Positions 7,073-10,129 of a DNA stretch of 10,129 nucleotides are shown one piece after another; positions within the stretch are counted from its first letter, which is position 1; the number at the start of each line of letters is the position of its first letter. Source of the DNA: Eubacteriales Family XIII. Incertae Sedis bacterium (GTDB lineage Bacteria > Bacillota > Clostridia > Peptostreptococcales > Anaerovoracaceae); NCBI GenBank assembly GCA_031257215.1, contig JAIRPC010000147.1, positions 1-10,129 of the forward strand. Direction: 5' to 3'. The notes under the pieces are model-generated. The model saw nothing but the letters and a program-made list of their open reading frames with translations, was not told the DNA's origin and ran no database searches. The position numbers and the translations under genes were made by a program.

Positions 7073-7150
7073 GCGCCTGTAGCTCAGCTGGATCAGAGTA
7101 CTTGGCTACGAACCAAGGGGTCGGGAGTTCGAATCTCTCCAGGCGTACCA
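7073..7150 (+). tRNA. tRNA-Arg (anticodon ACG)
   Basis: The acceptor stem GCGCCTG pairs with CAGGCGT (G-T at the first pair), then discriminator A and an encoded CCA. The anticodon stem CTTGG/CCAAG encloses CTACGAA, giving ACG. This anticodon is normally deaminated to ICG to read CGU, CGC and CGA. The D-arm (AGCTCAGCTGGATCAGAGT) and T-arm (GGGAGTTCGAATCTCTCC) are regular. Confidence 0.97.
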
Positions 7151-7162
7151 ATTATTTTTATT

Positions 7163-7199
7163 AAAGCGCCTATCAAGAGCTTGATGGGTGCTTTTTTTT
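7163..7199 (+). terminator. Intrinsic terminator after tRNA-Arg
   Basis: The stem AAAGCGCCTATCAAG pairs with CTTGATGGGTGCTTT around a very short loop, with two G-T pairs. Eight T residues follow at 7192-7199. Confidence 0.9.
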
Positions 7200-7259
7200 G
7201 TGTTATTTCGGCATGAGGTCGGTGAGGATGCAGCGGATTATCACGGGTTACTACGCCTA

Positions 7260-7287
7260 TTGCTTTGCCGGATTTATCTGATATAAT
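7260..7287 (+). promoter_or_regulatory. Promoter of the leucine-rich-repeat gene
   Basis: TTGCTT at 7260-7265 and a perfect TATAAT at 7282-7287 are spaced by 16 nt. The predicted start near 7294 leaves a leader of about 80 nt. The stretch from the terminator to this promoter (7201-7259) shows nothing else. Confidence 0.6.
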
Positions 7288-7294
7288 ATTATTC

Positions 7295-7357
7295 CCCCCG
7301 TTCTTTGCGGGTGGATAGATCGTGCCGGCAATCCGGCGGGCGCGATTTTGTTTTGTT
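7295..7357 (+). promoter_or_regulatory. Leader with terminator-like hairpin (possible attenuator)
   Basis: A first small hairpin, CCCG/CGGG around TTCTTTG, lies at about 7297-7311. A second pairs ATCGTGCC (7319-7326) with GGCGCGAT (7339-7346). It is followed directly by TTTGTTTTGTT (7347-7357), as expected of an intrinsic terminator. Because this lies after the promoter and before the ribosome binding site at 7364-7368, premature termination could control the gene. I matched it to no known riboswitch class. Confidence 0.45.
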
Positions 7358-7374
7358 ATGCAAAGGAGTGAGAA

Positions 7375-8730
7375 TTGAAAAACGTAGATGTAGAGTATGG
7401 AAGCAGGCTGTCGTGTTTCGACATGAGGAAGCTGGCGCTGCCGTTTGCGATAGCGCTAGCCGCGATAATATTTGTGATAATGCCCCTGGCGGACGAGTCT
7501 GGCAAGGCCTATGCCGCCCCCGTCGTGGTGAGCCCTGACGGGTGGAAGTACGAAGATATGGTGGATAGAGCAGAGATTATTGGTTATACGGGGAGCGACA
7601 CCGATGTCACCGTTCCAGCTACCCTTGGCGGAAAACCTGTCACGAAGATCTTCGTATCCTTCGATAGAGTTATTACTTCATTGGATGCGAGTGGATGTAC
7701 GCAGCTTAACCTTATGAGTTGGCGGAACGGCAGCTTAACGTCGTTAAACGTGAGCGGATGTCCGTTGAGTGCCGGGTTGTATTGCGAGAACAACAGCTTA
7801 ACGTCGTTAAACGTGAGCGGATGTACGTCGCTTTCCTTTTTGTGGTGCGCGGGCAATAGCTTAACGTCGTTAGACTTGAGCGGATTTACTTCGCTTAAAA
7901 ATTTGTACTGTTCGAGCAACAGTTTAACGTCGTTAGACGTGAGCGGATGTACTTCGCTTAGCGATTTGAACTGCGAGAACAACAGCTTAACGTCGTTAAA
8001 CGTGAGTGGATGTACGTCGCTTACCGAGTTGTATTGCGCTGACAACAGCTTAACGTCGTTAAACGTGAGCGAATGTACGCCGCTTAACACTTTGGACTGC
8101 TCGCGCAACAGCCTAACGTCATTAAACGTGAGCGGACGTATGTTGTTAAAATTTTTGTATTGCTCGAACAACAGATTGACGTCGTTAAACATGAGCGGAT
8201 GTAGAGCGCTTCTCTCTTTGGAGTGCCAAAACAACAAATTGACAACGCTGAACGTGGCAGGCCGTATAGCCCTTCAGGATTTGGTTTGCAATAACAACAA
8301 TATAACCGACGTAGCGCTTCTCGAATATCTGAAAGACCGCTTTGGAGAACAGTATATACTGCCGCAAAATAGCGCCTCCAATAATGTCGGCCCAGGGAAC
8401 GTCGTCAACAATCCTGTAAGCACACCCGGCGTCACCGCGCCCGCGAAGATGTCCATTGCGAAGCTGAAGATCGGCAAGCGCTATGTCAAAGTGACATGGA
8501 AAAAGCCCGCCGCATCGCAGGGAGTGTCAGGCTACGAAATCCGCTACAAGGCGAAGAAGGCAAAGAAGTGGAAAACAAAAAAAGTTGCCGCAAAAGCCAC
8601 CTCCATCACCATCAAAAAACTGAAAAAAGGCAAGAGATACCAATTCAAGCTGCGCCCCTACAAAGCAGTGCAGGGCAAAAAATACTGCGCCCCGTGGAGC
8701 AAAACCAAGACAAGCAAGAAAGTGAAGTAA
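7375..8730 (+). CDS. Secreted InlJ-like leucine-rich-repeat protein with lysine-rich FN3 tail
   Basis: This 451-residue protein is probably an exported surface or secreted adhesin-like protein; the ligand is unknown. The TTG start has AGGAG 6 nt upstream. A later ATG (codon 17) lacks a ribosome binding site but would give a more ordinary signal peptide. The hydrophobic core is at about 20-38 and a likely cleavage site is AYA-AP after residue 47. Residues 48-99 form a non-repeat cap. Ten 21-residue repeats (100-309) have the form LTSLxVSGCTxLxxLxCxxNx, resembling the cysteine-ladder repeats of Listeria InlJ. A linker rich in Asn, Gly, Val and Pro (about 335-358) leads to an FN3-like domain (about 359-451). 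That domain has VTWKKP, GYEIRYK and RYQFKLRPY strands and 29 Lys in 93 residues. No LPXTG motif or C-terminal membrane anchor is present, so any surface retention would have to be non-covalent, possibly through the basic domain. Confidence 0.85.
   Translation: MKNVDVEYGSRLSCFDMRKLALPFAIALAAIIFVIMPLADESGKAYAAPVVVSPDGWKYEDMVDRAEIIGYTGSDTDVTVPATLGGKPVTKIFVSFDRVITSLDASGCTQLNLMSWRNGSLTSLNVSGCPLSAGLYCENNSLTSLNVSGCTSLSFLWCAGNSLTSLDLSGFTSLKNLYCSSNSLTSLDVSGCTSLSDLNCENNSLTSLNVSGCTSLTELYCADNSLTSLNVSECTPLNTLDCSRNSLTSLNVSGRMLLKFLYCSNNRLTSLNMSGCRALLSLECQNNKLTTLNVAGRIALQDLVCNNNNITDVALLEYLKDRFGEQYILPQNSASNNVGPGNVVNNPVSTPGVTAPAKMSIAKLKIGKRYVKVTWKKPAASQGVSGYEIRYKAKKAKKWKTKKVAAKATSITIKKLKKGKRYQFKLRPYKAVQGKKYCAPWSKTKTSKKVK
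7672..8301 (+). repeat. Ten tandem 63-bp repeats coding for LRR units
   Basis: Each 63-bp unit codes for one 21-residue repeat. The part coding LTSLNVSGC is nearly identical between units (AGCTTAACGTCGTTAAACG recurs), while the part coding the xLxxLxCxx stretch varies. Outer units (first and last two) are the most diverged, the pattern expected if central units multiplied by unequal crossing-over. TTA, AAC and GTC codon use here differs from the GC-ending codons of the left-hand genes. Confidence 0.9.
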
Positions 8731-8749
8731 GAAGCAAGCGCTTCCACAT

Positions 8750-8788
8750 AAAAGCCGTAATTGCGTCAGCCCGCAATTGCGGCTTTTT
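8750..8788 (+). terminator. Intrinsic terminator after the LRR gene
   Basis: AAAAGCCGTAATTGCG (8750-8765) pairs with CGCAATTGCGGCTTTT (8772-8787) around TCAGCC, with one T-G pair, and ends in a T-run. The flanking A-run on the 5' side means it could also act on the other strand. Confidence 0.9.
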
Positions 8789-8862
8789 GTGTTGCCGACT
8801 GGTTCCTGATAAACGAGGGCTGACACGCGACAGCATAGCGGCAACCATCCCATCACGTTTTC

Positions 8863-8891
8863 TTGACAACTTGTCACAAATAACATAAAAT
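8863..8891 (+). promoter_or_regulatory. Promoter and putative operator of the toxin-antitoxin pair
   Basis: A perfect TTGACA at 8863-8868 and TAAAAT at 8886-8891 are spaced by 17 nt. The inverted repeat TGACA-ACT-TGTCA at 8864-8876 overlaps the -35 box, a natural place for an autoregulating antitoxin to bind. A start near 8898 leaves a leader of about 85 nt. The operator role is inference from family behaviour. Confidence 0.65.
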
Positions 8892-8982
8892 GAAGCTATC
8901 GTCCCTCATGGATGTGTGGGGCGGTTATTCACGCATGATGCTTGTTGTTAACGGATGTTGTTTGGCAAAAGGAGCTTGGCGC

Positions 8983-9210
8983 ATGGGAACTATGTCTGTC
9001 GCGAATTTGAAAGCGGATTTTTCGGACGCGTTGGAGCGCGTGAAAGGCGGGGAGGAAATCCTGATATCCTACGGCAAGGCCAAGAAGCCCGTTGCCAAGC
9101 TGGTGCCTGTTGCCGCGCCAAAGAGGAGCTTGATCGGATGCCTGAAAGGGGCGAGCTTTGAAATCGGCGGCGATTGGAAGATGACGCCGGAGGAATTGCT
9201 GGGTCTATGA
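8983..9210 (+). CDS. Phd/YefM-family antitoxin
   Basis: This 75-residue protein has the family pattern: SVANLKADFSDALERVKGGE at the DNA-binding N-terminal side, then EILISYGKAKKPVAKLVP. The C-terminal part (residues about 48-75, with ASFEIGGDWKMTPEELLGL) is the region that normally wraps the toxin. I chose the ATG at 8983 because AAAAGGAG lies at 8967-8974, 8 nt upstream. The frame is open back to an ATG at 8890, but that codon sits in the -10 box of the promoter. The stop overlaps the toxin start as ATGA, which couples the two. The protein is expected to neutralise the toxin and repress its own promoter. Confidence 0.9.
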   Translation: MGTMSVANLKADFSDALERVKGGEEILISYGKAKKPVAKLVPVAAPKRSLIGCLKGASFEIGGDWKMTPEELLGL

Positions 9211-9611
9211 ATATCCTGCTCGACACGTGTTCGCTGATTTGGTGCCTGACCGACGACGCCCGGCTTGGTGTTCGCGCGAGGGGGCTTATTGCGGACTCAC
9301 GCAATGTGGTCCATGTCAGTTCTATATCTTTTTTTGAGATATCCATAAAAAGCGCTATCGGGAAACTGCGCCTGCGCGGGGTGGATTTGGACAAGCTGCC
9401 TGCTGTCGTGTATGAAAGCGGAGCGGTTCTGATCCCCGTAGATCCGTTTGAAAGTATCGCCCTGCACAGGCTTCCTCTGAAAGAGGGTCACAAAGACCCA
9501 TTCGACCGCATGCTTGTCTGCCAGGCGATTGAGCGCAGCCTGACCTTGGTCAGCGCCGACCACAGCCTGGCGGCGTATCGCGAGGAGGGGCTGTCGCTGA
9601 TTTTGGGCTAG
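9207..9611 (+). CDS. PIN-domain toxin ribonuclease (VapC-like, COG3744 type)
   Basis: PIN-domain toxins are Mg2+-dependent RNases that cut tRNA, rRNA or mRNA when free of antitoxin. The 134-residue product has the acidic set: Asp6 in LLDTCSLIW, Glu44 in FFEISIK, Asp97 and Asp100 in HKDPFDRMLVCQA, and Asp118 in VSADHSL. The HxDPFDRxL form and the Phd-type partner fit the PIN subgroup often paired with Phd/YefM rather than AbrB-type antitoxins. The ATG at 9207 overlaps the antitoxin stop, and GGAGGAA lies about 11 nt upstream. An ATG 33 nt further upstream would put 11 extra residues before the first PIN strand and is unlikely. The target RNA cannot be read from the sequence. The gene looks intact. 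Confidence 0.92.
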   Translation: MNILLDTCSLIWCLTDDARLGVRARGLIADSRNVVHVSSISFFEISIKSAIGKLRLRGVDLDKLPAVVYESGAVLIPVDPFESIALHRLPLKEGHKDPFDRMLVCQAIERSLTLVSADHSLAAYREEGLSLILG

Positions 9612-9910
9612 ATGGTGTTCTGCAGAATCCAGAAAAAATAAATTGATATTCCGACTAAAACGATGAGCTCCACCGTGTCCTTTTTGCCCCACTTCTTTTT
9701 CGTTTCAAAATGGTGGCGCACCACGGCCCCTATTGCCAGCCCGCCGCCCGCACATATTAATGCGATGGGCACAGCTGTCGCAATCCATGTGGGCCACCCG
9801 CTTGAAACGACAAACCAGGTGAATAATGGCATCGTTGCCATTGCGACAATGTACAGCCCCAGCCCAACAAAAAGCAGTGTTTTAGTCAGTTTTGATTTTG
9901 ATTTTAGCAT
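9608..9910 (-). CDS. Small membrane protein, three predicted helices, unknown function
   Basis: I do not recognise this 100-residue protein. The N-terminus is basic (LKSKSKLTK). Hydrophobic helices lie at about 12-35, 42-64 and 79-97. A basic loop, RHHFETKKKWGKK (65-77), sits between helices 2 and 3; the positive-inside rule puts it and the N-terminus in the cytoplasm. The start at 9910 is supported by GGAGG (9920-9916 on the minus strand) at 5 nt. A longer frame from 9952 would begin upstream of the likely transcription start. The stop (9610-9608) overlaps the stop of the converging toxin gene within CTAG. The A/T-ending and mixed codons differ little from the toxin gene. No domain family was evident. 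Confidence 0.75.
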   Translation of the reverse strand: MLKSKSKLTKTLLFVGLGLYIVAMATMPLFTWFVVSSGWPTWIATAVPIALICAGGGLAIGAVVRHHFETKKKWGKKDTVELIVLVGISIYFFWILQNTI

Positions 9911-9954
9911 GAGGCCCTCCCCTTGAATGCCGATTGATTTTCTGTCATGCATTG

Positions 9955-9963
9955 ATTATACCA
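9955..9963 (-). promoter_or_regulatory. Extended -10 promoter for the minus-strand membrane protein
   Basis: Read on the minus strand, TGGTATAAT (9963-9955) is an extended -10 element (TGn then TATAAT). No good -35 box is seen, which extended -10 promoters can do without. A start near 9948 gives a leader of about 38 nt to the ATG at 9910. Confidence 0.5.
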
Positions 9964-10018
9964 TGGATTGCCTCGCCCCCGCAGGCGGACACCGTCCATC
10001 AAATATTTGTCACGTATA

Positions 10019-10079
10019 GCCTCATAAAAAAACAGCACCCAAACCAGATTCGTTGCCTCACAAATAAACAGCACCGAAA
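10019..10079. repeat. 25-nt imperfect direct repeat, 36-nt period
   Basis: Copies at 10019-10043 and 10055-10079 share 22 of 25 bases, with the common core AAACAGCACC and GCCTCA at the left end. The 11-nt spacer is CCAGATTCGTT. The period is too short for a CRISPR array and there are only two copies. It lies in a non-coding or doubtfully coding AT-rich stretch at the window edge and may continue outside. Confidence 0.7.
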
Positions 10080-10129
10080 GGCCACTCCTTTCTTTTGTTG
10101 TCCATGCGCAGGCTTCATGGGCGCAGCTC

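Larger units (their letters stand above)
9904..10129 (-). other. Open frame entering from the right edge (possible partial gene)
   Basis: On the minus strand a frame of 74 sense codons runs from outside the window to a TAA at 9906-9904, which overlaps the start codon of the next minus gene. It includes SGLSVLFICEATN and WVLFFYEAIRDKYL, a diverged internal repeat of 12 residues. I do not recognise it. No start codon with a ribosome binding site is in the window, and an extended -10 promoter lies inside the frame. It may be chance, a partial gene, or a decayed remnant. Confidence 0.25.

Noticed and set aside
7151..7374. Integration site duplicate of the tRNA-Arg 3' end
   Set aside because: Apart from the six bases GCGCCT in the terminator stem, no copy of the tRNA end was found in the window.
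7584..8237. Minus-strand frame across the leucine-rich repeats
   Set aside because: It is open only because the 63-bp repeat is stop-free in that frame. The product is a repeated HPLTFNDVKLL pattern copied from the sense repeats, and no ribosome binding site or promoter was seen.
10019..10079. CRISPR-like array
   Set aside because: Only two imperfect 25-nt copies with an 11-nt spacer; CRISPR spacers are about 30 nt or longer and no cas gene is near.

Overview
The window looks like a fairly GC-rich chromosomal segment of a low-complexity, Gram-positive-type anaerobe. I think a Clostridia lineage is most likely, with a Coriobacteriia-like lineage as the alternative. The grounds are strong AGGAGG-type ribosome binding sites, near-consensus TTGACA/TATAAT promoters in AT-rich gaps, TTG starts, and a secreted leucine-rich-repeat protein with a lysine-rich FN3 tail. 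The taxonomy is inference; no marker gene here settles it.

Left part (1-6780), all on the + strand, is housekeeping. A consensus promoter and a structured leader of about 170 nt precede ilvC (ketol-acid reductoisomerase) and ilvB (acetolactate synthase catalytic subunit). These are consecutive steps of valine/leucine/isoleucine synthesis, placed here in the order ilvC-ilvB with no ilvN. Next comes a compact unit: a small single-pass membrane protein with an acidic tail, rmuC overlapping it by 26 nt, and a metallophosphoesterase joined to rmuC by an ATGA overlap. An M29-type metallo-aminopeptidase with its own ribosome binding site follows after a 170-nt gap.

Middle part (6781-7200) holds two tRNA genes, tRNA-Ser(CGA) and tRNA-Arg(ACG). 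Each has its own near-consensus promoter and an encoded CCA. A strong intrinsic terminator follows the second.

Right part (7201-10129) is accessory in character. A promoter and a leader with a terminator-like hairpin precede an exported protein. That protein carries ten 21-residue, cysteine-bearing leucine-rich repeats (InlJ-like) and a C-terminal FN3 domain in which 29 of 93 residues are lysine. After a terminator comes a Phd/YefM antitoxin and PIN-domain toxin pair, with a consensus promoter that contains an inverted repeat. The toxin gene converges on a small three-helix membrane protein on the minus strand; the two stop codons share the bases CTAG. The right edge has a 25-nt direct repeat at 36-nt period inside an open frame that enters from outside the window.

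I see no clear new multi-gene system. The most interesting items are the double-cysteine repeat protein and its leader, the unusual cofactor loop of the reductoisomerase, the AT-rich codon island inside the phosphoesterase gene, and the right-edge repeat.
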